The notes below the pieces were generated by a model, which made no database searches, was not told where the DNA came from, and saw nothing but the letters and a program-made list of their open reading frames with translations. Shown piece by piece: positions 1 through 12,611 of a stretch of DNA of 64,000 nt. The DNA is from Mermis nigrescens (Eukaryota > Nematoda > Enoplea > Mermithida > Mermithidae), in contig JAVLUZ010000154.1 of the NCBI GenBank assembly GCA_036768485.1, positions 945,308-1,009,307 of the forward strand, in the 5' to 3' direction. Within the stretch, counting starts at the first letter, position 1; every line of letters starts with the position of its first letter. Made by a program: the position numbers and the translations under genes.

Positions 1-2126
1 TGCAAATTGGTTTAAACCTAATGTTTATTGTCTTTAAAACATTATGGAGACTCATTTTTCCATAAATGTTGAAAGTAATATCGAAGCAATATCAAAATTA
101 CGAATCCGACTAAAATATTCTTTACGCTATGTGTTTGTGTAAAGTTTACATTACGCGTTAACCTTAATTCGATAGACTTGCAGAGACTTTGTAACTGAAG
201 TCAAGAAATTTTCAAGGATTCATATGTGAGACATCAATTAAGTGAGTTTGTTTACCCTCAAAAGTAATCTAAAGTGATTTAAAAATTATGTTCAAGTGTC
301 CTTAGATCATTGAAGAGATGTAATTTTGTCTTAAATGGGTTGCATTAAAGTTATATCCTTCTTAGCCGTGTTTATAATATGTTTCACAAAATCTTGCACA
401 TGGAGAGCTATCGTTTAATTGATGTAAATTGCCTGCAAAAGTGGTTTAAAATGAACCAGCAATCACACTACTGTGCACAGAAGTCGACAAAGATATGCAG
501 CTTTATTGTAATCATGTACATTAATAAGCCGTAAACTGTTAGTATTCTCTACACCTAGTAGTTGTGTAAAGTTTGCACTATTCATTTGTTGTTAATATGT
601 AGTCTATACTACAAATTTATTTTACTACCAAATCAAAGCGTTAGTGTTCCTTACATTTGATATTTGCGTGAAGTTTTTGAATTTTTGCCGAAAAACTTTG
701 TCTTATAATTTACCAACATCCCGCCTTTTCCATTTTCTTAAAGTTTAAAATCTTTTATAATTCTCTTAATAATTTAATGGTAGGTTTTAACTTTAAGTTT
801 CTCTTGGTTTACAACTCTCGCTTAGCAAGCTCATTTTTCAAAACTTTTTCATAGTGATCAGATTAGTCGCGTTTAGTTTGGAATTGGTGGACGGTCGTTA
901 TTTTATTACTCGGCTTAAATAAACCAAGTGACTATCTTTTGATTATTTTCTTTTATCGCAAATTCAAACACTCTAATTTTCAATTTGAAAATTGACTCAA
1001 TTTTCAATTTGAAAATTGATCCAATTTTCAATTTGAAAATTGAAAATTGGGTGTTTTCAATTTCAAAAGTCACAACACATTGTGCTTGTGTATTGATTGA
1101 GTGAGGATTTGCAATGTGAATTCGTTGGTTAAATATTTGTGCTTGATTATAAGTGAACTGCACACATTAAGAAGAAATAACTTAATGCAGTTTTAATTTG
1201 AAAATGGATGGTGTCAATAAGGTTGTCTTGTTTAAAAAGGATAATGCTGATGTTAAGAACAATATTGTTTTCCGCGTTCTTGGACTGTTGTCATTATTGT
1301 GGCATGTTACTGATTGTGTTTACTGACTGATGTACTGAAATCACGCTAATTAAAAGTAGTGTACTAGCAAAGAAAAATGCTCCGATGGAACAAAAAAGAT
1401 GAATATACTTGGAATTGTGGATTATTATGGATGTAAAAGGAGGGGACTAGGAAAAATCTACCTAAAGTCGGAAAATCTGCTAAAAATCACACTTTCTCTA
1501 AGCAACGCAAAAAATCGATGTATATTCTGCGGCCTCTAATAAAGTGTCTTTTTTAAATAATGTTCGAAGTTTCAGATAAGAGTGTATAAACGAAATCTAT
1601 CAAGGTTACTTTTTTAAATTGCTGGCACCTGATTGATAGAAAACTAAGAGGTATTGTATTTTAAAGTTGTTTTATTTTGTTATGAGCATTATAGCAAGCT
1701 AAAGCAGGAGCCGATTGATTAGTGCACACAATCGTTTCGGGCATGCTAGTGTATCTACATTTAGTCTGTTTCAAGTCAACTTACGCGTTTCCTACTGTTT
1801 TTAAACCAACCATGTCTTCAATTGTCTTCGATGTTTGCTATTTCATTCAATTGGCTTGGAAGACTGTTAGTTTACTTAATATCATTTCCCATAGCTACTG
1901 CATAGCTAACGTGCTGCTGTTTCAATCATTGTTATGGTTGAATATTTATTTTAATCTGTTGGCCGCAGAATATACATCGATTTTTTGCGTTGCTTAGAGA
2001 AAGTGTGATTTTTAGCAGATTTTCCGACTTTAGGTAGATTTTTCCTAGTCCCCTCCTTTTACATCCATAATAATCCACAATTCCAAGTATATTCATCTTT
2101 TTTGTTCCATCGGAGCATTTTTCTTT
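1..2126 (+). mobile_element. Helitron-like non-autonomous element, copy H1 (left part outside window)
   Basis: This non-coding copy shares long stretches with 11330-12611, 36660-38641 and 49360-51424 and, reversed, with 43905-44460. It carries repeated variants of the palindrome GTGTAAAGTTTACAC. Its last ~760 bp (1364-2126) form a fold-back: the left arm starts CTAGCAAAGAAAAATGCTCC and the right arm is its reverse complement ending near 2126. The terminal CTAG seen in other copies is missing here (the end reads CTTTG then TAC), so this copy has a damaged 3' end. Short ORFs inside (for example 1722-1997) recur only because the DNA repeats and show no domain. No Rep/helicase gene is visible, so any mobility would be in trans. 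Confidence 0.6.
975..1049. repeat. Tandem palindromic 28-bp repeat
   Basis: The core ATTTTCAATTTGAAAAT occurs three times in tandem with short spacers; each core is nearly its own reverse complement. It lies within copy H1. A minus-strand ORF over it (915-1163) encodes a repeated IFKLKI peptide, which is a by-product of the repeat and not evidence for a gene. Confidence 0.8.
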
Positions 2127-2479
2127 GTACTTAGATATACGGGAAGCACATTAACAATAGAAGACCGAAGTAATTTTTTAAATCAAGAAAACTAAACAAC
2201 TTATTTATTCAAACTTGAATCTATAGGTTGTTTCATTTATTCGAGAGCTATGAAGACTTACCCATTTTCAGTCAATGCCTTTATGACATTTACAGAGAAA
2301 GTGAATTCTGAATACCTACCTAAGTTAGTTGGTCCCTTGTTATGTATAAACTTGCTGATAATAATGCAGAGAGTATGACAGTTATGAGCAACTTTTACCC
2401 TGATTAAAAGTAATTTCAGGAATTAGGCCAGTAATGTGGTATAATGGAAATCAATGTCTAGTAAGGGGCATTAGACTCA

Positions 2480-3733
2480 GGTATTAGTACAATATGTCGC
2501 CACATGGTCAGAAAAATGCAAAACAAAATTCCAGAAGTAAACAAAATATCTGATTAGGGTAAATCGAGGTCGCTGATCACGAAAAGAATGTTTAGAAAGT
2601 CCGGGGAGTGGCCGGTCACTTTCTACGAGTGACCATTGGTCAAATTAGTACAATATGTCGCCACATGGTCAGAAAATTGCAAAAAACAATTTCCAGAAAA
2701 ACATATGATTAGGGTAAGTCGAGGTCGCTGATCACGAAAAAAATGTTTAGAAAGTCCGGGAGTGACCGGTCACTTTCTATGAGTGACCATTGGTCAAATG
2801 AAATGGTCACACAGAAAAATACTGATAAAAACAATAATTCCTGGGTAAATTGAGGTTGCTGATCATAAAAAAATGTTTAAAAAGTCCGGAGAATAACCGA
2901 TCACTTTATATAAGTGACCCTTGGTCAAATCCGGTCCCTTTATGTAAGTGACCATTAGTCAAATCATATGGTCACACAAAAATACTGATAAAAACAATAA
3001 TTTCTTGGTAATCGAGGTCGCTGATCAGAAAGGAAGTCATGATGTAAAAAATACTGAACCACAGTTATTGTAAAGTGTTGCTGTTAAAAATAATAAGACA
3101 ATAGTTTTTGTAACATTTTTAATCAGCATTTTTTGTGTGACCATTTCATTTGACCAATGGTCACTCATTGAACGTGACCGGTCACTCTCCGGACTTTTTA
3201 AACATTTTTTTCGTGATCGGCAACCTCGATTTACCCAGGAATCATTGTTCTTGTCAGCATTTTCTGTGTGACCATCTCATTTGACCAATGGTCACCCGTA
3301 GAAAGTGACCGGTCACTCTCCGGACTTTTTAAACATTTTTTTCGTGATCAGCAACCTCGATTTACCAAGAAATTATTGTTTTTGTCAGCATTTTTTTGTG
3401 TGACCATTTCATTTGACCAATGGTCACTCATAGAAAGTGACCGGTCACTCCCCGGACTTTCAAAACATTTTTTTCGTGATCAGCGATCTCAATTTACCCT
3501 AATCAGATATTTTGTTTACTTCTGGAATTTTTTTGCAATTTTGTGACCATGTGGTGACATATTGTACTAATTTGACCAATGGTCACTCATAAAAAGTGAC
3601 CGGTCATTCCCCGGACTTTCTAAACATTTTTTTCGTGATCAGCGATCTCAATTTACCCTAATCAGATATTTTGTTTACTTCTGGAATTTTTTTGCATTTT
3701 TCTGACCATGTGGCGACATATTGTACTAATACC
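2480..3733. mobile_element. Mutator-like (MULE-type) fold-back MITE with 9-bp TSD
   Basis: The element is flanked by perfect 9-bp direct repeats TTAGACTCA (2471-2479 and 3734-3742). Its ends are inverted repeats starting GGTATTAGTACAATATGTCG, identical over at least 40 bp and similar over roughly 600 bp, so the element is a near-complete fold-back. Each arm holds tandem units of about 100-180 bp with the palindromes AGTGACCGGTCACT and TGACCATTGGTCA. A 9-bp target duplication with long, internally repetitive TIRs is typical of Mutator-like elements. It has no transposase. The ORF at 3268-3546 merely translates the repeat units. Confidence 0.8.
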
Positions 3734-3742
3734 TTAGACTCA

Positions 3743-3950
3743 TACATGTAGCGGCCCAAATTTTAAGAAGGGTTGGGGTAAGCAACCTCAAAATTCGGCT
3801 AAAAACAACCCAGAAAACATCTAAGAACAGCCAAGATCGCAATTTTTGTTTAAAACGGTGGGTCAAAAAATTTTCTGGTTTTGAGCGGTTAGAAGGGACG
3901 ATCAATTCTGAGTGGGAGATTTCCATCCCCTGTTACATAAATGATTATAC
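3743..3950. other. Unassigned spacer
   Basis: The sequence continues the pre-insertion target of the MULE-like element. No coding motif, RNA gene or recognisable repeat was seen. Confidence 0.4.
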
Positions 3951-4192
3951 TATAGTCTGTTCCATTCCAAATAGCGCATTTTCTGTTCAGGGCTTATTAC
4001 CGTATTGGAATATTTTATGGTTTAAATTGCCGCTGCAGTATATTAGATGTGCCACATTTTAAGCAAAAGACATCAAACATCAAGCAGGCAGCGCTACGAG
4101 AGTTCAACTGAAGAAGCCGTCTGTGTAGTGAAAAACTAATACGATAATATGAATTTGAAAATATTGGCCCTTTTGTAATGGAACAGACTATA
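3951..4192. mobile_element. MITE, TATAGTCTGTT terminal repeats (M1)
   Basis: A 242-bp element begins TATAGTCTGTTCCATT and ends with the reverse complement (AATGGAACAGACTATA). The outermost TA on each side is compatible with a TA target duplication, as made by Tc1/mariner-type transposases. It has no coding capacity. It shares terminal sequence with the MITEs at 4314, 4606, 8250 and 16867. Confidence 0.7.
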
Positions 4193-4313
4193 CATAGTCA
4201 TGCATTTTCTGTTGCAAAAATTTTAGTCTGGTCGTTCAGGTGGGACGGCCGGAAATGTGATTATGTCAATCCAAAAAATTTCAAATATCTGGTTGACTTA
4301 AAGGGATTCCTAT

Positions 4314-4569
4314 TATAGTCTGTTCCATTCCAAACGGCCAATTTTCTATAAAAGTCGTTTACCGTATCAGATTGTCACTGCATAAATGGCTTCTTCAATA
4401 AAGCTCTCTTAGCGGCTGGTTGGTCTAATCTCTTCTTATCGATATTTGATCTGTTTTGCATAACGTGGTGCGACTAACAAAGTGCGGCAACAACCTGAAT
4501 CATGAATTATTCTGCTACATTAAAAAACTGTAAATCGCAAAGGTGTTATTTGGAATGGAACATACTATA
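4314..4569. mobile_element. MITE, TATAGTCTGTT terminal repeats (M2)
   Basis: A 256-bp relative of M1 with the left end TATAGTCTGTTCCATTCCAA and a right end of TTGGAATGGAACATACTATA, carrying one mismatch. It lies 120 bp from M1. Non-coding. Confidence 0.7.
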
Positions 4570-4605
4570 GTCAAAAACTTTCTTTCTGTTCTAAAAATTT
4601 GACTC

Positions 4606-4769
4606 TATAGTCTGTTTCACGCAAGTTTGGGCATACATTTTGAAACTACACCCGACAATAAGCTGACAGATTGCGATTCATTGATTTAATATGTAATTAT
4701 CGCTATATGTCGGCTTATTTTCAAAAAATTCTTAAAATTCATGCCCAAACTTATGTGAAAAAGACTATA
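4606..4769. mobile_element. MITE, TATAGTCTGTTTCAC terminal repeats (M3)
   Basis: A 164-bp element with inverted ends TATAGTCTGTTTCACGCAAG and a matching, slightly degenerate right arm ending GAAAAAGACTATA. The arms extend about 30 bp (shared GTTTGGGCAT). It is the third member of a three-MITE cluster within 820 bp. Confidence 0.65.
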
Positions 4770-4855
4770 GCTGGCCGGATGGGTCGGTGGGGGAGGGGGC
4801 GTGGTCCAGTCGGCAAAACAGAATTAAGAAAATATGGCCGACTCAACATAGACTC

Positions 4856-6930
4856 CTAAAGCAAAGAAAAATGCTCCGATGGAACAAAAAGTATAAATAT
4901 ACTTGAATTTCTTCATTGTTAAGGATGTAAAAGGAAGGTACTATGGAAAATTTCTCTATATGCGCCGGAATCAGAGGAATGTGCTACTTCCCTAAACAAC
5001 GCAAAAATCGAAGTATATTCTGCGGCCTATGCGTGTTTCTGCAGATTTTCCATAGTATTTTTGATTACGATAGCGTGTATCTTGATTACTTTATTTTGGT
5101 AAATTTAAAGGAATTTTTTGTGGTTTTTCATGAAAACTATTGATTTGGCCATGTAGGTGTAAAGTTTACACTATTATCTCTTACTCTAGAACATTGTGTT
5201 AGGTCAAGATTTCATTTTCAATGCTCTTTTGCGAAACACTTAAATACGCTTTGTGACTACACCCTCATTTTTCACAGACCACAGAATATACTTCGATTTT
5301 TGCGTTGTTTAGGGGAAGTACGAGTATAAGTGTTTAGCACATTTCTATGGCTTCTGCGCATATAGGGAATTTCTCCGAGTCCCCTCCTTTTACATCCTTA
5401 GCAATATATAAATTCAAGTATATTTACCTTTTTTGTTCCATCGGAGCATTTTTCTTTGCTAGTTCCCTACTTTTATTTAATAATTCAGGCCATATATCCA
5501 TGGGTGGGCAGTACCTAAATTCTGGGAGGGTGGTTGCAAGTAGCTGAAGAAATGTCTTTTCTCGTCTCGAACCCTTTATACTAAAATGATCACAGATAAC
5601 GAAATATTGCCATAAAAGAGAAAAAAATATACGTTTTGAGATATTGTAGCCCTCTACATTAGAAAACTAATTGGACTGCACAGAAACCAAAATTGAGCTT
5701 ATAAGCTTTAGAGCATGCTAACAGTAAAATAACCTGTATACTTTACAATTTTGTGCAACAACCATTGAGTGTAAAGAAATTTTAAGGTCAGATTTGTAAT
5801 CTTCAACTCAGAGGCGACATGTTTTTTTTAGAAAAATTGGCCCTCTGCAAATTGATTGATATCCGATGCTCTGGGCGGAAAAACGCTTCCCATTGTAAAC
5901 TTTACACTTGTGCTAATAACGCAATATTGGGTATATGGAAACAAAATAAACTTGGATCAGTAACGCTAAACTTAGGACACATTTTAAGCATAATTAGCAT
6001 GTTCCACTTACTTACCAGATTAGCTGAAGAAATTTCGTTTTACGTCTCGAATCCTTTACACTAAAACGATCACAGATCAAGAAATATTGCGTTAAAAGAG
6101 AAAAAATTACGTTTTGAGATGTTGTAACCCTCTACATTATAGAACCAATTGGACTGCACAAAAACCAAAATGAGTTAGATAAGCTTTAGGACACGCTAAC
6201 AGTAAAAAACCCGTTTGCTTTACACTTTTGTGTAACAACCATTGAATGTAGAAAAATTTTAAGGTCTTAGTCGTAATCTACAACTCAGAGGCAACATTTT
6301 TAAAACATTGGTTCTCTGCAAATGGTTTGATACCCAATGCTCTAGGCGGAAAAGTTGTTCCCAGTGTAAACTTTACACTTTGTATAGAAACAAAATAAAC
6401 TAGGATGTGTAACGCTAAGGTCAGGGAACATCTTAAGCAAGATTAGCATGTTCTACCTACTTAGTGGAGTAGCTGGATAAATTTCGTTTTCGTCTCGAAC
6501 CCTTTACACTAGAACGATCACAGACCAAGAAATATTGTATTAAAAGAGAAAATTTCGGTTTCGAGATATTGCAACCCTCTACATCATAAAACTAATTGGA
6601 CTGCACAGAAAACAAGATTGAGTTAGATTAGCTGAAGGACACGCAAAGAGTAAAAAACACGTATACTTTACACTTTTGCGTAACAACTATTGAGTGTAAA
6701 GAAATTTTGAGTTCCGATTCGTAATCTTTAACTCAGGGGCAACATTTAAAAAAATAGCCCCCGCAAATCATTTGATTTTTTGGTTTGCACTTTACACACT
6801 CATTGCTAACTCGGTATTGAGTGTAAAAACCGCACCTCCTAGGTGTGTGCTGTTGTTGCTGTGAGGGGGGACACAAATTTCGCACTCGCTGTGATAAACA
6901 CATAAGAAAAAAGGATGGCCAAGTATAAAA
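4856..6930 (-). mobile_element. Helitron-like element, copy H2 (5' truncated)
   Basis: On the minus strand this copy ends with the family 3' fold-back (4856-5463), with a variant CTAA/CTAAAG terminus instead of CTAG. The rest (5560-6930) carries units with GTGTAAAGTTTACAC-like motifs and a block matching the 5' region of other copies (compare 43200-43800). The extreme 5' end, a palindromic TAGGTAGCGC segment in other copies, is replaced by unrelated AT-rich DNA after about 6930. Non-coding. Confidence 0.55.
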
Positions 6931-6984
6931 AAATCAAATATAAAAGGTTCCCTTACTAGGACCTCGTCCTAGCCAGGTTAAAAT

Positions 6985-7253
6985 CACACCTGGGCGTGGG
7001 GAGGGGTTTTGGAGGGGTATGCACCCCCAGAAACCAAAATACCCCACCCCCAGAAATCAAAATACCCCCCCCAGAATTATATTTTTTGAAAATTTTTTCA
7101 GTTTTTTTCGCAATTTTTGATGCCAATGGATAGTGCTTGATGAGAAACGTCAAAAAATGGTGTTTTTATCGCCATACCACCATTTTTAAGGCCATTTTTT
7201 GACCTTCAAAAAATCTTGCAGCCCCCCAGAATTTTCTTGCTGCCCACGTATGG
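6985..7253 (-). repeat. R1 G-tract interspersed repeat
   Basis: One of at least five copies of a ~240-270-bp repeat. In the opposite orientation it starts CCATACGTGGGCAGCA, has long G runs, a core reading GGTGGTATGGCG, and ends CACGCCCAGGTGTG. Copies are at 21518, 22143 (continued at 33348), 39252 and 51815. The 51815 copy has 9-bp flanking direct repeats, which argues for a DNA transposon relic. Confidence 0.65.
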
Positions 7254-8249
7254 TTAGAATGTAATTAGTCTCGCTCAGCATAGCAAATATTAGTATTATT
7301 TTGTGTGATTTTTTTAAGTTATTTCTGAATATGTTTGTCATTTTTCGCTAAAGTGACTTTGTAAGAAGTTATAACTAAAAAGCTGCTACTATACTTAAGC
7401 ATAGGCAGGAGGTGGACTTGCATCAAATAAATACAAGTAGTATATTTTAGTCGACTAAAATTTTATTTTAGGACTGTAGTAGCTGATTAAGAAGTAGAAG
7501 CCTACCAATCTTGTACTAATCATTGACCAAACCTTTTTTGTAATTTAAGTTTTAACGTGATAATCATAAAAATTTGCTAATTTTTTAAGGTGTATAATTT
7601 TATTCACTAGCTTGAACATTTCAAATGATGTAACTAGGGCTAAAATGAGGCTAAACAAAGTTTTGTAGTCATACAAAACATACAACGAAACAAGAATCAC
7701 AAAAAAGTGATCGGCTGGGACGCCGTCCTAGTTCACGGGAACGTAAAACTTAATCACTGAAGACAGAGCAATTTTAATGATTTAGGAGAAAATGTTCAGA
7801 TGATGGAACATTTTTTTTGAATTTGCAGGATGAAATTCTTCTAATTACAAATGCTTCAGTACCTTTAGTGATGCATATATTTAAAATGTACGAGATAGTA
7901 TTGATGCCGATTTAAGTCGGATTTAGTATTGTCATATTCAAGAAATCATACTCGTGACTGTTTCTGCACGCCATGAGAAATCAAATTAACGAGTCAAATT
8001 TCATTCAAATAAAAGATTTTCTGATCTCAAATATGGAATAAGAGTCTTCCGAAGAACTAGTCTCGTAAACTTGATGTAGTTGCAGCGGCTAAAGATACTT
8101 ACCATTCGTAATCAGAAGAATATCATCCCATAAATTCAAAAAAATTTCTCATTATGAAGTATTCGTTATAGAACCGAGCAAAGAAATAACATTTTATTGA
8201 TAATTTAGAATTTGAATTTTTCTTATTGTCAAATTAAATTATACATACT
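7254..8249. other. AT-rich non-coding stretch with repeat fragments
   Basis: No gene is apparent. Two segments (about 7800-7870 and 8085-8145) resemble arms of the palindromic repeat centred at 19680, recognisable by the shared AGAAGAATATCATCCC-type sequence. The rest is unassigned. Confidence 0.4.
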
Positions 8250-8412
8250 TATAGTCTGTTTCATTTAACTTTGCGTTTAAAATTTTTCTGCAAGAATCAG
8301 GCTACAAAAGCTGTTTACAATTTTGATGCACTAATGCTGCTTTAAGAATGACTTGCGTCTCCATATGACTCGATATACTGTAGAAACTCAAAGCAAAATG
8401 AAACAGACTATA
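8250..8412. mobile_element. MITE, TATAGTCTGTTTCATT terminal repeats (M4)
   Basis: A 163-bp element with left end TATAGTCTGTTTCATTTAAC and right end AAAATGAAACAGACTATA. Inverted ends and TA at both termini match the M1-M5 group. Non-coding. Confidence 0.7.
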
Positions 8413-8504
8413 AATCACGCTATGCAATTATGCTACCTGCTAGCTATGTATTCGTTATTCATGTCATGCGATGAGAGATCAATAATTTTGATTGAAAAAA
8501 TGGT

Positions 8505-9249
8505 GAATAACAGACAGAAGGTCGGTTATTTTGACCAATGGTTAAGCTCTAACCTCCGGTTAGCTAACCATAGGTTAAATTTAATCGGTATGACAGAAAG
8601 CTGGTTAGATACTGGTAGTCTAACCTAATGTTAAAAATTTTCTCACGAATCTTAGCACAAGAAATCAACGAGCATGAAATGATTCGTATCTACATAATTC
8701 GTCGCATGCAATTTTTTGACTTCATGTACTTACACATTATCCGACATATTAATACTGTTCCTGCATTGCATTACTACTGTTCCTGCATTGTTTGTTACAT
8801 TACTTCATTCTCCCTCTATAGTCAATTAAAATGTCTCCTGAAAAAAAGGAGCAAATTCGAATTTTTCTTGTCTATAAATCCACTTTTTGATAGAATGCGT
8901 ATCAAAACAAACACATTATCGAAAATAAGAAAACGGACGACATTACTATACAAACGAAGACAAAAATGTAAAATCAATCGTCGAGGCGTTTGAAGGAAAC
9001 ATCCACGCGAAGCAAAGTCCGGCTTGAAGAAAATGGAGAAGCTTGAAAAAAGTGATTCGTACATGGCTAACAACATAAACAATACTTAACCAGAAATTTA
9101 ACCCTGCTAGGAGCAGGGTTAAAAATTTCCAATTAAATCAGTAGTTTTCAACCTCCGGTTATTTAACCGGCCTTCTGTCATACGATATTTAACCAGCAGT
9201 TAACCAGACTTTAACCGATGGTCAAAGCTAACCGGCTTTCTGTCATACT
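8505..9249. mobile_element. MITE with GACAGAAAGCCGGTTAG ends, PIF/Harbinger-like
   Basis: The left end contains CAGACAGAAGGTCGGTTA and the right end is the inverted counterpart TAACCGGCTTTCTGTCATAC. Subterminal blocks rich in GGTTAA/TTAACC are repeated several times on both sides, and TAA trinucleotides flank both ends. The design parallels the element at 13199-16031. ORFs inside (8628-8993 plus, 8822-9082 minus) are antisense readings of one AT-rich core and show no domain I recognise. Superfamily is inferred. Confidence 0.5.
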
Positions 9250-9372
9250 AAAAACAATTAAGCCGAGATTTTAGTCGATATCTATTGATAATTACTGCTA
9301 TCAATGATGGAAATTTTCCTGTTCGGACATTACGACTCGCGATTTGACGCACTGACTTTATTTCGCAAATCA

Positions 9373-12300
9373 TCATATGTAGCGCATTAGCGCGTACCTA
9401 TGATATACTTGGGTACCCCCAACACATGTCCCCCCTCACAGCTATAACGGCACACATCTGAGAGGTGCGCTTTTTTTAAAAGGCAGATAATAAAAAACTT
9501 AGGACCCATATTTTTTTCTTGTTTACACTCAATACCAAGCGAGTCGTGAGTGTGTAAAGTTTACACCTAAAATTCAATTGATTTGCGGAAGGCCTTCTTT
9601 AAAAAAATGTTTTTCCTGATTAGTAGGATACGAATCTGGTCTTAAAATTTCTTTACACTCATTCTTTGTTGCACAGGAGTGTAAATTAGACGGTTTTTTA
9701 CTGTTTTCATGTGCACAAGCATATCTAACTCAGTTTTACATTTTACGCAGTCTGACTGGTTTCAAAAGGTAGACGGTTATAAAATCTAGGGGAGTCTTTT
9801 TTAATTATTTTTATACAGTAATATTTTCAAATTTAGAGGCGGTTTATTGTAAAGAGTCTGGGACAAAAAAATATTTTTTCCCTGCCATATTCTCCACTTA
9901 GTAGACAAAAAGTGGTAACTACCTTTAAAATGTGCCTCGTCCTAAGCGCTACACGACAAAATTTATTTTGTTTCTTTACAATCAATATTGCGTTATTAGT
10001 GCAGGTGGAAACTTTACATTGAAAAAGTTTTTTCCGCCCAGAGCATCAATTTTTTTTAAAATATCCTCCGTAAGGTCAGAACAACGAATCTGACCTTTAA
10101 ACTTTTCTACAGCCAGTATTTGTTGAAATATGAAGAGGTGAACTTAGAATTATACATCTATTTTCTAAGCCGATGGATAACTCCGCATTGCATATTGTTT
10201 GATCAGATTTTTCTTATTTCAGAGGTTTTTGATTCGTCTTTAATAAACAATCATTTTTATTATCATAAATGCACTATTCTTAAACTTCAGTAGAATGATG
10301 AATATTTTTCAGTCATTGACTAAGTTTTAAAGCCCACGGATATGTCGAATTGGCGCCATGGCTTAAACATCCGTTCTCACATGCGGATTCAGAAATAGAC
10401 TAATAGGTTCAAATCATTTGAATGCTGACTCTTTTCTTTTTTTAATTTTTCTGGCAAAACCAAGCACTTTCGACTTATTTATGTCTGCCAACAACTCCTG
10501 TTATCAGATTTAAGAAATTTTTTCTGACAGAAATGTACTACGAAATAAGGGCTGTCTTGTGCTTACCAGCAAACTTTTCTACAATCAATATGCAATCAGT
10601 ACCAGGGATTTAAACTTCACACTCTAGTGGATGAGTAAAAACAGATTTTGTCCGAGATTTCTCAGCCAACTTTTTCAGTTATGAGTTGGGATAAAATGAA
10701 TAAAATCGAAATAAAGTCACTTTTAAGGGCTACGCGTCGAAGCAAGCCGTGTTAAAAAAACGTAATATTGAGTTGTTTATGGGGGTGTAAAATTCGAAAT
10801 CTGAGGTGTAAAATGGGCGAAAAAACAGGTTTTCTTCGTATTTTGATTGGTAAATCATATCAAATATTTTGCGCAACATAAGTTTGGCACATACATAAGT
10901 ACTACAATCAAAGGGCTACAAACTAGCCCGAACCGAATTTATTTACACTTAATGAAGCGTTAGGTTCAGATTTATAAAGTTTACAATGTGGTGGACAGTG
11001 GAAAATACGTGCTTGTCCATTTTTTTGTTCGCCACTTTCTCTGTTTAGAAGTCGGGCGAGGTCGAATAGGAATAAAATAAAGTACTTTCTAAGTGGTATG
11101 CGTCATTGCGAATGGCGTTTGATAAATCAATATTTAGCTTTTTAGGTAGGTGTAAAGTCAAAAAATGGGGGAGTTAAACGTGTTTCTGTCTTGTTTTTTC
11201 TGCCAAGTTCTAAGTTACGAGTCTGGACTTAATCTCAAGTCCAAAAATTAACCAGAAACCAAATGTGATACGTCACTTTGTTTGCACTCAACAGTGGTGT
11301 AAAGTGGTTTACATCTGATATTTATTTGTCCCCGGTCCATTGTGGAGACTTAATTTTTTCATAAAGGTTGATCGTAATATCACAGTAATATCAGAATTAT
11401 GAATTTCGACTGAAATTTTCTTTACACTCTGTGGTTGTGCAAAGTTTACACTGCATGTTAACTTTACTTCGAGAGCCTTGCGGAAGCTTAATTTTTTTTA
11501 AAATGTTCTACGTAAAATCATAATTGGGAATCTGACTGTTAGTTTTCTATACACCTAGTAGTTGTGCAAAGTTTGCACTATTCATTTGTTGTTAATATGT
11601 AGTTTATACTACAAATTTATTTTCTTTCCTAATCTGAGCGTTAGTGTTCCTTACACTTGATATTTGCGTAAAGTTTATGCTGAAAAACTTTGATCTGTTT
11701 AAATAATGTAAGGTTGTCTTGTTTAAAAAGGATAATAGTGATTGTTTCCGCGTTCTTGGACTGCTGTCACTATTGTGGCATGTTAGTGTATGTGTCTACT
11801 GACTGATGTACTGAAATCAAGCTAATTAAAAGTAGGGTACTAGCAAAGAAAAATGCTCCAATGGAACAAAAAAGATGAATACACTTGGAATTGTGGATTA
11901 TTAAGGATGTAAAAGGAAGGGACTAAGAAAAATCTACCTAAAGTCGCAAAATCTGCTAAAAATCACACATTCTCTAAGCAACGCAAAAAATCGAAGTATA
12001 TTCTGCGGCCTCTAAATAAGTGTCTTTTTTAAATAATGTTCAAAGTTTCAGATAAGTGTGTATAAACGAAATCTATAAAGTTTACTTTTTTAGATTGCTG
12101 GCACCTGATTGATAGAAAACTAAGTGGTATTGTATTAAAAGTTGTTGTATTTTGTTATGAGCATTATAGCAAGCAAAGCAGGAGCCGATTTATTAGTACA
12201 CACACTCGTTACGGAAATGCTACTGTACCTACATTTAGTCTGTTTCAAGTCAACTTACGCGTTTCCTACTGTTTTAAACCAACAATTTCTTCAATTGTCT

Positions 12301-12611
12301 TGGATGCATCAATGTTTGCTAATTCATTCAATTGGTTTAGAAAGACTGTTAGTGTACTCAATATTATTTCCCATAGCTACTGCATAGCTAACGTGCTGCT
12401 TTTCAATCATTTTTATGGTTGAATATTTATTTTAATCTGTTGGCCGCAGAACATACTTCGATTTTTCGCGTTGCTTAGAGAAAGTGTGATTTTTGGCAGA
12501 TTTTGCGACTTTAGGTAGATTTATCCTAGTCCCCTCCATTTACATCCTTCACAATCCACAATTCCAAGTATATTCATCTTTTTTGTTCCATTGAAGCATT
12601 TTTCTTGCTAG
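9373..12611 (+). mobile_element. Helitron-like non-autonomous element, copy H3 (full length)
   Basis: A 3239-bp copy starts TC (preceded by A) with a palindromic 5' segment (GCGCATTAGCGCGTACC) and ends CTAG followed by T, as expected for Helitron insertion between A and T without target duplication. The 5' third has units with TGTAAAG/TTTACAC motifs; the middle is a run of degenerate repeats; the 3' 770 bp (11840-12611) form a fold-back. No replication-initiator/helicase ORF is present. The start is set by alignment with copies H4 and H8. The hairpin before the 3' end is degraded in this copy. Confidence 0.65.

Noticed and set aside
1716..1997. A conserved ORF shared with 12142-12387 inside the Helitron fold-back (LVCFKSTYAFPTV)
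   Set aside because: The frame differs downstream between copies and is absent from H4 and H8; chance openness in duplicated DNA.
1364..2126. Treating each 770-bp fold-back as an independent MITE with TA duplication
   Set aside because: The empty site at 33999/34000 shows the mobile unit is the whole 3.2 kb, with the fold-back at its 3' end. A captured MITE origin remains possible and is listed as a finding.
8628..9082. Overlapping plus- and minus-strand ORFs as a transposase of the 8505-9249 element
   Set aside because: No catalytic motif or Myb-like pattern; AT-rich antisense openness is sufficient explanation.
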